A stretch of DNA of 54,690 bases from Borrelia hermsii DAH. GTDB taxonomy: Bacteria > Spirochaetota > Spirochaetia > Borreliales > Borreliaceae. Position 1 is the stretch's first letter. Every line of letters starts with the position of its first letter. This document shows, piece after piece, positions 43,451 through 53,132 of the stretch. The translations under genes were made by a program, and so were the position numbers. Below the pieces are notes generated by a model. It made no database searches. It was not told the origin of the DNA and saw only the letters and a list, made by a program, of their open reading frames with translations. Location: assembly GCF_023035675.1 (NCBI RefSeq), contig NZ_CP073139.1, positions 1 through 54,690 of the forward strand. The letters are read 5' to 3'.

Positions 43451-44776
43451 TTAACTTTGCTTAATATCAACTCTTAAAATAGTCTTCTGTGTTGCCAAAA
43501 GTCCACCAAGTACAAAATCAATGTATGAATGAGCAATATCAGTTGAATCCTTATCAACTTGTTCATTTGGCATTGGTAACATATATTTACTTGGTTTGAA
43601 TTTAATTAGTTCTGCATTTAATGGATAAATTAGTATCTGATTTGAGAGTAAGTTACTTGTCTGTATATATACTTCTTGTCTATTATTTACAGCTTTAATA
43701 GTCTTAACCAAAAAGTCTTCCCAAGAGTCAGTTGAAAAATAAATATTAGATGATGAGGACGCATTTGGTATTGCATATGGTTTTACAAGTTTCAAACTGG
43801 TTGCTTGGTCAACTAATACCATCATAGGAGTAGAAAATTCATCACCAAGTTCTAACTTTGCAAGTCCTGATTCAATCTTTTCAAAGATCTTATCCATCTT
43901 ATCTTTATCACTACTGCTTACTTCTTCTTTGACTTGATCTGGCATATTAAGTAGGCCATACATATTAGGAAGCATACGTTTTTGATTCTTTCCATCTTTT
44001 TGGATTGAAACAGTACCCGTTAATATGAAGTGATTTATAAGTTTAATAATCTCATTACTTGCAAGCTTATATGCTTCCTTGAAAGGCAATAAATTATTAT
44101 TTACATCGCCTGCATAATCATTATTTTTATAAAACTTATTTCTTCTATCTTTATAAGCATTAGCAATAGAAATATTAAACTCATTAAAGTTTTGAGGACT
44201 AAAGTTAGGATCTAAGATTGATATATCCTCATTTGTTAAGTTAAGTTTAATCTCACCTTTGGAACTGATACTTGTAGCTTGGATCCTTTTCTTTATATTT
44301 ACTTTAGCAAGGTTTACAAGTTGTTCAAGCACTTCTCCATCTAAATGACTAGTATCTCTTACCTTAGCAATAGCTTGAATGTCTTCAGCTGGTACGTACT
44401 TTCTAACAAGTTCCCTACGTTGTGCTTGCATTATATCTTTTAATAAGTAGCCTTTAGCAAGTAGTGTCTCTTTATTAAAATGCGAACTTAAATGTTTGCG
44501 TGCTAAAGTATCAATCTCATTAATACGAGAAGCCTCACTTAATAATTTATTTTCTTCTTCCAAGCGTGCTTGCGTATCGGCAAGCGCCTTTGATATCCTC
44601 TCATTAATACTTAAATTCTGACTATCAGATTCTCTTGTTGCTTTATATGCTTTATATTCTTCATATTCCTTTAAACTTAAAGTAATACTATTTTTATCCT
44701 CTTTATTATCCTCTGTACTTTGCATCAAGTTATCCTCTTGTGTATTATTTACATTTTCTTGTGTTTTTTTGTTCAT
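43451..44776 (-). CDS. Major capsid candidate, copy B
   Basis: All 441 residues equal the protein at 16742-18067. Confidence 0.62.
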   Translation of the reverse strand: MNKKTQENVNNTQEDNLMQSTEDNKEDKNSITLSLKEYEEYKAYKATRESDSQNLSINERISKALADTQARLEEENKLLSEASRINEIDTLARKHLSSHFNKETLLAKGYLLKDIMQAQRRELVRKYVPAEDIQAIAKVRDTSHLDGEVLEQLVNLAKVNIKKRIQATSISSKGEIKLNLTNEDISILDPNFSPQNFNEFNISIANAYKDRRNKFYKNNDYAGDVNNNLLPFKEAYKLASNEIIKLINHFILTGTVSIQKDGKNQKRMLPNMYGLLNMPDQVKEEVSSSDKDKMDKIFEKIESGLAKLELGDEFSTPMMVLVDQATSLKLVKPYAIPNASSSSNIYFSTDSWEDFLVKTIKAVNNRQEVYIQTSNLLSNQILIYPLNAELIKFKPSKYMLPMPNEQVDKDSTDIAHSYIDFVLGGLLATQKTILRVDIKQS

Positions 44777-44787
44777 AAAATCTCCTT

Positions 44788-45996
44788 TTAGCCTTCATAA
44801 AAAAATAATTTTGCTCTTAAAGCGTCAAGTTCTCTTTGACTTAACGTATTGCTTGATTCTAATTCCTTATATTTAAGGGTTAATTCTATAAGTCGCAAAT
44901 CTCTCTCATACTTTTCTTCTTCAGTTAGCACATGCAATGAATTAAATCTCATGTCTAAGTAGTAATGCTTACCCAGTTTACTATTACAATTAATTTCTAG
45001 CTCTTCTTGAACACCTTTTAGAAAGTCATAGTAATTCGATCTGTCCCCCTTACCATCACTTCCCAGTCCCTTAACTTGTTCATTAAAGCTCCTTGTTAGT
45101 GGTTCTTTTGTGTCAGCACCTATCTTTGCTTTTACTAATGCTAATGCTTCCTTTAAATAGGTTAAGTCATACTTAATAACCTCCAGTGAGGCATCTGGTG
45201 TGCCACTGTAAAATATTCCTTCATTATTTAAGTTGGATTTAAGTCTAGAAAGCTCTCTTTCTAAATCTCTATTTACACTCTTAAACGTGCTTATATGATT
45301 CTCATTTAAATCATTTCTTTTAAAGATATTAGGAAATATGCTCGCCCTATCATTAACACCCTTAGTTAAAAGTTCTAATGAGGTTGTAGCATTACTTAAG
45401 GCATCTTGTAATGATACTAATGATTCATCCCTGTAAAATAAAAAGTTATGACTCTCTATTCGCTTTTCTATTTCTTTATATATTTGTTCAAAAAGATATA
45501 TATTAAGCAAAAAGCTTTGCGTATAACATGGGCTGTATGCTTTAAGCACATAATCATAATTGGAGTGTATGATTACCCTGCTCTTATGAATCTGTATTTC
45601 CTTATAAGATATCTTCCCATCTGTATTTACTTTTAAAGTATATGTTATATAAGTAGCATCAGGCCCCTCATCACGAACATTACTATAATCAAGATACATA
45701 AACCCAATAGGCAATTCTTTATTTACTTCCAAGTGTAAATCTTGTAGCTGATCTGCTGTTTTAACTAAAATGTATCCAACACCATTAAAACGATAACTAA
45801 TAAGACACTGCAATAATGTTGCTTTTAGCTCTATTTTTAACGTTTCTAAAGCATCATTAACATTCAAAGCAGTAGTTACACTATTTAAAGTGATTCCATT
45901 CTTAAGGCAATCTTCTGCTACATTTGAAATGTAGTTTCTAAAAAATATTGAATATTTATATAAATCTCTTGAATTAATCTTAAAATTTAAGCTCAT
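44788..45996 (-). CDS. Portal protein, copy B
   Basis: All 402 residues equal the protein at 18079-19287. Confidence 0.75.
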   Translation of the reverse strand: MSLNFKINSRDLYKYSIFFRNYISNVAEDCLKNGITLNSVTTALNVNDALETLKIELKATLLQCLISYRFNGVGYILVKTADQLQDLHLEVNKELPIGFMYLDYSNVRDEGPDATYITYTLKVNTDGKISYKEIQIHKSRVIIHSNYDYVLKAYSPCYTQSFLLNIYLFEQIYKEIEKRIESHNFLFYRDESLVSLQDALSNATTSLELLTKGVNDRASIFPNIFKRNDLNENHISTFKSVNRDLERELSRLKSNLNNEGIFYSGTPDASLEVIKYDLTYLKEALALVKAKIGADTKEPLTRSFNEQVKGLGSDGKGDRSNYYDFLKGVQEELEINCNSKLGKHYYLDMRFNSLHVLTEEEKYERDLRLIELTLKYKELESSNTLSQRELDALRAKLFFYEG

Positions 45997-46022
45997 GGCT
46001 TATTTAACCTTTAACGATAGCA

Positions 46023-46051
46023 AGTATAATGCAATATTTAATTTTTGCTAA
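46023..46051 (-). promoter_or_regulatory. Late-operon promoter, copy B
   Basis: TTAGCA, 17 bases, TATACT on the minus strand, as at 19314-19342. Confidence 0.5.
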
Positions 46052-46104
46052 TTATTTCTAACAAAAAATTAAATAATTTTTGTAAAAAAATGACGGAAAA
46101 AAAT

Positions 46105-46123
46105 AATTGACAGAAAGTCAATT
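46105..46123 (-). terminator. Terminator after second bdr, copy B
   Basis: Same stem and T7 run as at 19396-19414. Confidence 0.65.
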
Positions 46124-46147
46124 AAATAAGGGGCTAGTTAAATAAAT

Positions 46148-46735
46148 TTACTTTACTAATAGTGATATTAATGCTAAAAATATTCCTATATTAAGGGTGA
46201 TAAGAGTCCCAAACATCCAATTATGTAGTCTTAATGTACTCTTAAATTCCATTCTGTTAAATTCCATATCTTTTCTAACAAGAGAAATTTCATTGCTCAC
46301 AGATGCAATGTCAGATTTTAATTCATTTCTAACAGTATCAATCTTTACATTTAGATTATTCTCAACATTATTGATTTTATTATCAAGTTCATTGAATTTA
46401 GTATCAATCTTGTTATCTAGTTCAGTAAATTTAGTATCAATCTTGTTATCTAGTTCAGTAAATTTAGTATCAATCTTGTTATCTAGTTCAGTAAATTTAG
46501 TATCAATCTTGTTATCAAGCTCAGTTTTGACTGCTTTAATCTCAGCTTGCAAGCTTGACTCTACCTTTTCAAGTTTTATATCAAAGTTTTCTTTTAAAAA
46601 CTCAATATCTTTATGAGTAAGCTCATTACGATAATATCTGTAAGACAGATCAATAGCAATCTCTCTATTTATCCCAGCTTTGGTAAGTTCTGCTATAACC
46701 ATTTGTTGTGTAATTACTGGTTGTGCAAGTCCCAT
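46148..46735 (-). CDS. bdr: Second Bdr protein, copy B
   Basis: All 195 residues equal the protein at 19439-20026. The repeat number is the same (four), although such repeats often change in number. Confidence 0.88.
   Translation of the reverse strand: MGLAQPVITQQMVIAELTKAGINREIAIDLSYRYYRNELTHKDIEFLKENFDIKLEKVESSLQAEIKAVKTELDNKIDTKFTELDNKIDTKFTELDNKIDTKFTELDNKIDTKFNELDNKINNVENNLNVKIDTVRNELKSDIASVSNEISLVRKDMEFNRMEFKSTLRLHNWMFGTLITLNIGIFLALISLLVK
46388..46519 (-). repeat. 33-bp tandem repeats in second bdr, copy B
   Basis: Four units, identical to 19679-19810. Confidence 0.9.
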
Positions 46736-46775
46736 AAAAATCTCCTTATTTAATTATTATATAATATTTTAAGTG

Positions 46776-48128
46776 TTATAGGAACCTTCTTTTAGTAAAA
46801 TGTGCTTTAAGAGAACGTATACCCAAAGTCAATAACATATATGCTGCTGAGAGGCTATCTAATGAATCATCAGCACTCTTTCCATCTCCTTTGTACTTAT
46901 AAATATCAGCAATAGCTGACTTGCTTGAATAGTCTAGAATACTTAAGTTAGAACTTGCAAATGGTCCTATTAACGTAGCAATTCTAGTAAATTTATTACT
47001 TATAGGTTTAATTGGCGCAATTCTAAACTCATGACTCATACCTGCTCTAAGTTTAAGAAAGGTTTTAGTCACATTCCCATGCCCAGAAGTATCATCCCTA
47101 TCTTCAACATATAGTGTATGTACATTAAGGTTTGTCAAAATAGTTTTAATTGTATTTAATACCTTAGGATCACTGACTGGTAACTTCTCTTGAAATATAA
47201 ATGCATAATACTTTTGATCTACTCTTTCTAAAACACAAAGGGCAGTATTATCACCTCCAATGCTGTATGCAGGATCTAAATATGCTATTGGACTTATAAA
47301 TTCATGATTACTTGTAAGATTAATATTGGTAAATATCGAATCGTATGAGGCAACCCATTCTCCCAAAAGTACCCTTGCTTTATATGTTGGCATGTCTTTA
47401 TAAATCTCTTCTTGGGTTTTAATAAATTCTTTTGATATTAGTTCATTATCATATGTTGTAAAGTTATATGTAGCATAAGTTTTTTTATTATCAATAAAAT
47501 CAGTTTTAAAAAAATGTTCTGGACTGTCTGGATTTGTATCAAATATAATAGTTTCCATACCTACTCTAAGTCTCTTTAAACATTCTATTAATGTTTCTTT
47601 ATGCAGTGTAGTTGCTTCATTAACGTAAATAAGAGCGGAATTACTTCCTCTAAACCTTTCAAAATCACTTGCCTTATCTCCACCATATAGATTGACTCTT
47701 AAGGAGTCTATTTCAAAATATGATGTATTAGAAAACTTTGGCGTAAAGGGTACTCTTAGCATGCTAGCAATCTTTTCAAACTGCCCTAAAACATTAATCT
47801 CTAATGATTTTTGGGAATTACCTAATATAAAATTATTGGTATCCTGCTTATAAAGATGTCTATTCTTAATGAGCATCTTTAGATATAAATAGCAAGCCAA
47901 GAATGTTTTACCACTGGCAATACCACCTGACAGGATAATTTTACTTCGATTATTATTCTCAATTAATTTTAAAACCTCACATTGTTTCTTAGTTAAATAT
48001 GTCTTTTCAAACCCTCTAAAATCAATAACAGTTGCTTTCAGTTTAATTAAATCTGCTATATCAATACCAAATTCACGCTTGTATTCTTTTTGCATTTCCT
48101 TAAAAAGAGGTAGTTTATATATATCCAT
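46776..48128 (-). CDS. Terminase large subunit, copy B
   Basis: All 450 residues equal the protein at 20067-21419. Confidence 0.9.
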   Translation of the reverse strand: MDIYKLPLFKEMQKEYKREFGIDIADLIKLKATVIDFRGFEKTYLTKKQCEVLKLIENNNRSKIILSGGIASGKTFLACYLYLKMLIKNRHLYKQDTNNFILGNSQKSLEINVLGQFEKIASMLRVPFTPKFSNTSYFEIDSLRVNLYGGDKASDFERFRGSNSALIYVNEATTLHKETLIECLKRLRVGMETIIFDTNPDSPEHFFKTDFIDNKKTYATYNFTTYDNELISKEFIKTQEEIYKDMPTYKARVLLGEWVASYDSIFTNINLTSNHEFISPIAYLDPAYSIGGDNTALCVLERVDQKYYAFIFQEKLPVSDPKVLNTIKTILTNLNVHTLYVEDRDDTSGHGNVTKTFLKLRAGMSHEFRIAPIKPISNKFTRIATLIGPFASSNLSILDYSSKSAIADIYKYKGDGKSADDSLDSLSAAYMLLTLGIRSLKAHFTKRRFL

Positions 48129-48144
48129 TTCCTAACCTTTAAAT

Positions 48145-48705
48145 TTAAAATTTAGATCTCACATCAACATCAGTAGCTTTAAGCTTAAGCATTGTCTTAT
48201 AATAAAGTGACATCTTCTTAAGTTCTCTTTCCCTTTTAAGTTCATCCAGTTTAAGTTTTAATTCTTCAAGCCTCTTACTCTCTTCATCTGAATGCGAAAG
48301 ATTATTATCTCTAATTTTATTATCAAAACTTATAATCTTAGATTCTAATACTTCTATCTCGTGATTATGGGCTTTAAGTTCCAACTCTAAATAACGACTA
48401 AATGAATTTATAAATTCAATTCCCAACATGCTTCTGGCCATACTAAACTGACTTTTAAGATCACGCGCTTGGGCTGTACTTTGTGAAGCATGAATCAAAA
48501 TATTAGTTAAAGTATCCTCACGAATAGTAAGCTTAGCAGTTTCTTTAACGTATTCAGGGTCATCCTTAACCTCTTCCCACTTGCGTCTCATCTTTCCTAC
48601 ATTAACACGACTTACTCCCAGCTCTTTTGCTATTTGTGCGTCATTAAGCCTGCCTTCTTTAAAATACACAACATAATCATCAAATGACTTCTTTACTCTT
48701 CTCAT
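48145..48705 (-). CDS. Terminase small subunit, copy B
   Basis: All 186 residues equal the protein at 21436-21996. Confidence 0.8.
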   Translation of the reverse strand: MRRVKKSFDDYVVYFKEGRLNDAQIAKELGVSRVNVGKMRRKWEEVKDDPEYVKETAKLTIREDTLTNILIHASQSTAQARDLKSQFSMARSMLGIEFINSFSRYLELELKAHNHEIEVLESKIISFDNKIRDNNLSHSDEESKRLEELKLKLDELKRERELKKMSLYYKTMLKLKATDVDVRSKF

Positions 48706-48749
48706 ATCTCTTTAACCCTAGTCTAAATTAACAAAACTTAACAAAAACT

Positions 48750-48777
48750 AATATAAACTCTATAACAAAACAATCAA
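48750..48777 (-). promoter_or_regulatory. Terminase promoter, copy B
   Basis: Same TTGATT / TATATT pair as at 22041-22068. Confidence 0.5.
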
Positions 48778-48844
48778 CTTTACAAAAACAATTAAGACTT
48801 ATAAATAATATAGATAGAATCCAAGAAAAAACCCTAGTATAGGT

Positions 48845-48850
48845 TATACT
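48845..48850 (+). promoter_or_regulatory. mlp promoter -10, copy B
   Basis: TATACT, as at 22136-22141. Confidence 0.35.
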
Positions 48851-48879
48851 GTATCTAAAGATTAAAAAAGGAGAATATT

Positions 48880-49305
48880 ATGAATAAACATATAATATTA
48901 TTAATACTTTTCAGTGCATTATTCTTGTATTGTCGTAATGGGGATGAAACAACACAAAGGAAAGCTAATCATGAAACAATAAACGGGTTAACAGAAAATA
49001 CAGGAACAACTCAAAAAACACCTGAGGAAACATTAAGAGACAAGTTAAATGCTATCGAAAAATCAAATCTAGATTTCTTAAAAGATGCTTTAAATGATAA
49101 GGAAAAGTTTAATCAACTTCTAAATCTAGATGAAGGAAAGATAAAAGCTGCACTTGAGCATATAAAGAATCAACTTGCAAATTGTAATGACGAACAAAAG
49201 AAAACTTTTAAACAAGTTTTACAAGGATACTTTGACACAATGAGCGATAATAAGTTAGATGAAATTCAAGCAAACGCAATCAGTGGTTGTCAAGCAGGTG
49301 GTTAA
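48880..49305 (+). CDS. mlp: Mlp-family lipoprotein, copy B
   Basis: All 141 residues equal the protein at 22171-22596. Confidence 0.85.
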   Translation: MNKHIILLILFSALFLYCRNGDETTQRKANHETINGLTENTGTTQKTPEETLRDKLNAIEKSNLDFLKDALNDKEKFNQLLNLDEGKIKAALEHIKNQLANCNDEQKKTFKQVLQGYFDTMSDNKLDEIQANAISGCQAGG

Positions 49306-49809
49306 AAGCACCTCTTATAATCACAGATGAAAGTTAAGAAATAGTATTTAAGAAAGGAAGATTTAAAAGAGTAAAGCCACAAACAAAGATAAAGAAAACA
49401 AATAAGGAAAATAAACGAATAGGGATTGTTAGAAAAAATAGTAAAGATAAATAAATTAAACTGGTTACAAAAATGGTAAAAGAAGATAAAAAGTAAACAA
49501 TTGGTTAACAAAGAGAAAGAGGTTAAATTTTAAAGAGCAATACGTACCATTGTAAAATGAAGATCCACTAAAAAGACAAATAGAGTATATGTAGAGGATA
49601 TTTTCAAGTATTTGTTAAAGATAGGATAAAGTATACTAGAAATATTAACCTAACATATCAAAAAGTACCCTTTCTATCTACATAAAGTACCTTAGAGGGG
49701 GTATTTTATATACAATGAAGCGACGTTAGAATTGACTTACAATACAAGTATTTGCTAACATTTTTGTAACTAATTTTAAATATTTTTAAAATCTTTAGTT
49801 AACAATAAA
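49306..49809. other. Gene-free region between mlp and recombinase, copy B
   Basis: Same length and content as 22597-23100, including the hairpin (49662-49707). Confidence 0.5.
49662..49707 (+). other. Hairpin upstream of the recombinase, copy B
   Basis: Identical to 22953-22998. If this were the recombinase target, the dimer would hold two directly repeated sites suited to resolution. Confidence 0.4.
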
Positions 49810-50577
49810 ATGCATGAAAAGGAACTCTTAACTAACAGTAATCTTAACTTTATAAATGAACTAATAAAGCAAAATGAATGCCTCAATGAAGAATTGTCAC
49901 AACTTAAAAGTACACTTAAGAGTAAAAATAAAGCTTCAAAACAATCAAAAAACACTCCTGTAAGATTCTATCTAAATGACAAAACAACCAAACTAGTAAA
50001 AAAATGTATAAAAAAGCTTATACAAATCAACCCAATCTCTGGATGGTTTGTATATATCTTAAGTATTACTGGTTGCAGAGGTGTTGAGATACAAAATGTA
50101 AGACTATCTGATGTATCAAAAGAAACAAGCAGCGATGGTGAAGTATTCTATTCTCTTCGTGTTAATGTAGCAAAAAAGAGAAGTAGTATCTGCATAAGAG
50201 AAGTAGTTATTAGTGAGTCTGAATTTGATGCTATTATGCAAATACATCAAGAACATTTTGCAAGCAAAGGAAAAGACAAAAGGCGTACTTATCTTTTTCA
50301 AAAGAGTAAACACAAATTCCGTGACAATAGAATTAGCATAATTAAGATTTCAAAACAATTTAAATCATTGCTTCTTAAAGCAGGATTTAGGTATCGTAAA
50401 TCTTTACATATATGTAGAAATATATTTATTGCCTCACTAAAGTCTAAAGGATACAACTCATTTGAAATTAAAGAACTTATGAAATACTCATCTACTACTG
50501 AGATTGATAATGTTTATGGACTCTCCCCTGCAAGTAAAATTAATGCTTACAAAGATATCAAAACTAGCTTGAAATAA
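49810..50577 (+). CDS. Tyrosine recombinase, copy B
   Basis: All 255 residues equal the protein at 23101-23868. Confidence 0.82.
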   Translation: MHEKELLTNSNLNFINELIKQNECLNEELSQLKSTLKSKNKASKQSKNTPVRFYLNDKTTKLVKKCIKKLIQINPISGWFVYILSITGCRGVEIQNVRLSDVSKETSSDGEVFYSLRVNVAKKRSSICIREVVISESEFDAIMQIHQEHFASKGKDKRRTYLFQKSKHKFRDNRISIIKISKQFKSLLLKAGFRYRKSLHICRNIFIASLKSKGYNSFEIKELMKYSSTTEIDNVYGLSPASKINAYKDIKTSLK

Positions 50578-50662
50578 CTTACAATTTTTGCTAATTTATT
50601 ATATACTTCTACTAAAGTTATTATCAAAATTCATTTTACCGCATATAAATATGTACAAATAT

Positions 50663-50695
50663 AAATACCTAAGAACCAATCCTTAGGTATTTTTT
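50663..50695 (+). terminator. Recombinase terminator, copy B
   Basis: Identical to 23954-23986. Confidence 0.75.
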
Positions 50696-50744
50696 CTAAC
50701 AATAAATTATTTGCTAAGCTCTAGTTTTTGTCAATTATTTAGTG

Positions 50745-50840
50745 TATAATACATATAAATCCTGAAAGTTTCAACCAATATTTCATTTTTAAAATAAAAA
50801 AAGACTCTACTTCTCTCAATCTTTTAGAGTCTTTTTTTAT
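50745..50840 (+). ncRNA. Candidate small RNA, copy B
   Basis: Same TATAAT and terminator as at 24036-24131. Confidence 0.3.
50794..50840. terminator. Bidirectional terminator after methylase, copy B
   Basis: Identical to 24085-24131. Confidence 0.8.
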
Positions 50841-50862
50841 ACAACAAATTAAGAATACAAAT

Positions 50863-51681
50863 TCACGCTTGCACTTTAAACATTTCAAGTTGAATATAAC
50901 GAGTATTTTTACAACTCATACTTGATTTACTGGTTCTATATGAAGTTGCAAGTATTTCATGTTTAGTATGCCCAAAAGTATTAGCAATGCCAGTTGAACG
51001 AGCTATATAATTAACATTAAGATTATATTTCAAGAAAAGTTCTAAAACCCTTAAATCATCAAATTCACTTATTGCAAATTGCCAATTATATCTCTTCATC
51101 TCTACAATGAGCCTCTCAAGAGAATCTAAATTCCACCCCCGATTATCAGCAAGACTTCCACGTGAAATTGAATATGGTGGATCAAGATATACAAATGTTG
51201 AAGCAATCTTATCACGCTTAGGTAGAGCACCCAGAAAATCAAATATATCACGCGAAGTAAATATTGCACAATCAAGCATCTCTTTTGCTCTAGACTTATA
51301 AGTCTTAAGCATACCCAGAAATAATCTCTTAGAATTGCTTCTATCTAACCTCATAGTTAAGTTACATGAACCATATAGAGAATACAAACTTCTTAAAACC
51401 ATATATTCTATCTTGTCTTGATTTTCATTTATAATTCTGTCATAAATAATTGCGTCTCTTACCTTCTTGTAAAGAACATCAGGATTGCGTCGCAAATAAT
51501 AAAAAAACTTATAAATAAACTGAGAATTATCATTGAGTATATTGTAACAAGCTAATGGTTTTGCAAAAAAGATTGCGCCTGTTCCAAAAAATCCTTCAAT
51601 ATATGCAGTATGCTTAGGAAAAAGACTTATAATACCCTTACTATAACGATACTTATTTCCTTCTCTAGCTAGCAGTTTCAA
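50863..51681 (-). CDS. Dam-type adenine methyltransferase, copy B
   Basis: All 272 residues equal the protein at 24154-24972. Confidence 0.85.
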   Translation of the reverse strand: MKLLAREGNKYRYSKGIISLFPKHTAYIEGFFGTGAIFFAKPLACYNILNDNSQFIYKFFYYLRRNPDVLYKKVRDAIIYDRIINENQDKIEYMVLRSLYSLYGSCNLTMRLDRSNSKRLFLGMLKTYKSRAKEMLDCAIFTSRDIFDFLGALPKRDKIASTFVYLDPPYSISRGSLADNRGWNLDSLERLIVEMKRYNWQFAISEFDDLRVLELFLKYNLNVNYIARSTGIANTFGHTKHEILATSYRTSKSSMSCKNTRYIQLEMFKVQA

Positions 51682-52094
51682 TGTTTCCTAAACACTCTCC
51701 TTGATGTAATTTGATATTCAACTCCTCTTTCCTTAAGCATAAGTGAATCATAAAGCACTCTGGAATCGTTAGTTGCTATAAAATGATATCCTGATACACC
51801 TTTGATTTTTACTTCACTTATCTCAAATTCATGACTTGCGCATCTGTAAGAATGACTTATCCAACGCACACTTGTCTTAATGCCAAAATTTTGAAGTATA
51901 CTGCATGGATTTACAATATAACAATTACTTTTAATGTATCCTAAACCAACAAATTTATGATAATTATTGTTAATATCATTGATACTAAACTGCAATTTTT
52001 TAAATTGTTCTATGTAATAATGAAGACATAAAAAGTAACATCCCCACTGACGTATTTCTAAAATTAACTTTGGATTATTTTGCGTTATTTTCAT
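51678..52094 (-). CDS. DUF261-like protein, copy B
   Basis: All 138 residues equal the protein at 24969-25385. Confidence 0.6.
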   Translation of the reverse strand: MKITQNNPKLILEIRQWGCYFLCLHYYIEQFKKLQFSINDINNNYHKFVGLGYIKSNCYIVNPCSILQNFGIKTSVRWISHSYRCASHEFEISEVKIKGVSGYHFIATNDSRVLYDSLMLKERGVEYQITSRRVFRKH

Positions 52095-52117
52095 CTTTAA
52101 CCTCTAACCTTTAATCT

Positions 52118-52471
52118 TTAACCTCTACTATCAAATTTAATACTTTGAAATTCAACTTCAAACAGCGATAAATCTTCAAAAAAAATTAACATAAGGTCCA
52201 CAAACATAGAAGACCTGAAATGCTTATTTACAGAAAGACTTTTTTCCTTAATCTTAGTTATTCCACATATAGCTTTAATATGTGGATTCCTTAGGCAAAA
52301 CCTTAAAAAAATATCAAGATAATGCCTCGCTAATGAACAAGTAAATTCCTCATCGTAAGGTTTCACAAGCACTACCGCTCCCTTCTCAACTACCTTGCTC
52401 AATAAAACTTCTTCAAATTCATCTCTTTGGTCCATCATCTTCTCTACAAGTTCAATTTTTGCATAGAGCAT
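52118..52471 (-). CDS. Conserved early-operon protein, copy B, alternative C terminus
   Basis: Same as the protein at 25402-25761 up to LMLIF, then an A8 run (52178-52185) instead of A7 gives the ending FEDLSLFEVEFQSIKFDSRG. This ending has the amphipathic pattern of a real protein and stops just before the leader repeats, so it may be the true form. ATG start at 52471 as argued for copy A; 117 residues. Confidence 0.65.
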   Translation of the reverse strand: MLYAKIELVEKMMDQRDEFEEVLLSKVVEKGAVVLVKPYDEEFTCSLARHYLDIFLRFCLRNPHIKAICGITKIKEKSLSVNKHFRSSMFVDLMLIFFEDLSLFEVEFQSIKFDSRG

Positions 52472-52520
52472 ACTCAAAACTCCTTAGCTTACAATTATTT
52501 TTGATTGCAATATATCATTC

Positions 52521-52916
52521 CTAAAAAGGGATATCCTCATGAAACCCTTCATCAGAATCAACCTTATTAGTTGCTCTTAAAGCAGGTAATGGGCTTAGTA
52601 TTTGAATCTCATCCACTAAAATGCTGCTCTTGCTTCTCTTATCACCAGTGCGCTTGTCATCCCAACTCTCATACCTTAAAGACCCATTAACTACAACTTG
52701 TTTCCCCTTTAAAAGAAATGCTATTAGTCTTTCTGCTCTACTCCCAAAAAGCACACAATCAAAAAATTGAGCATAATCTATCCATTCATTATTCCTTTTT
52801 ATTCTCCTATTATTAGCTAAACCAAACTTCAAAATAGGAATGCTGTTGTTAACGTAAGTAATTTCACTGTCTCTAGTCAGACGCCCTGATAAGACTACTG
52901 AATTAATATCAGACAT
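52521..52916 (-). CDS. ssb: Single-stranded DNA-binding protein, copy B
   Basis: All 131 residues equal the protein at 25811-26206. Confidence 0.92.
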   Translation of the reverse strand: MSDINSVVLSGRLTRDSEITYVNNSIPILKFGLANNRRIKRNNEWIDYAQFFDCVLFGSRAERLIAFLLKGKQVVVNGSLRYESWDDKRTGDKRSKSSILVDEIQILSPLPALRATNKVDSDEGFHEDIPF

Positions 52917-53118
52917 GAGAGCTCTCCTTATCCCTTAATCTACTCATAATTTCCATGAGTCTTAAATCATGATCAAGTCTTCTCATATCCTCTAAAAATT
53001 CTTGTCTTGAGTAATAATCATAAATTATTTTTTCTAAAGTTCTTTTGCTAAATTTACATAAAAACTTCACAACCTGATAAGTCATTAGTAAAAGTACTAC
53101 CATAAAGCTAATCCTCAT
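52909..53118 (-). CDS. Small membrane-anchored early protein, copy B
   Basis: All 69 residues equal the protein at 26199-26408. Confidence 0.65.
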   Translation of the reverse strand: MRISFMVVLLLMTYQVVKFLCKFSKRTLEKIIYDYYSRQEFLEDMRRLDHDLRLMEIMSRLRDKESSHV

Positions 53119-53132
53119 AAGCCCCCACCACC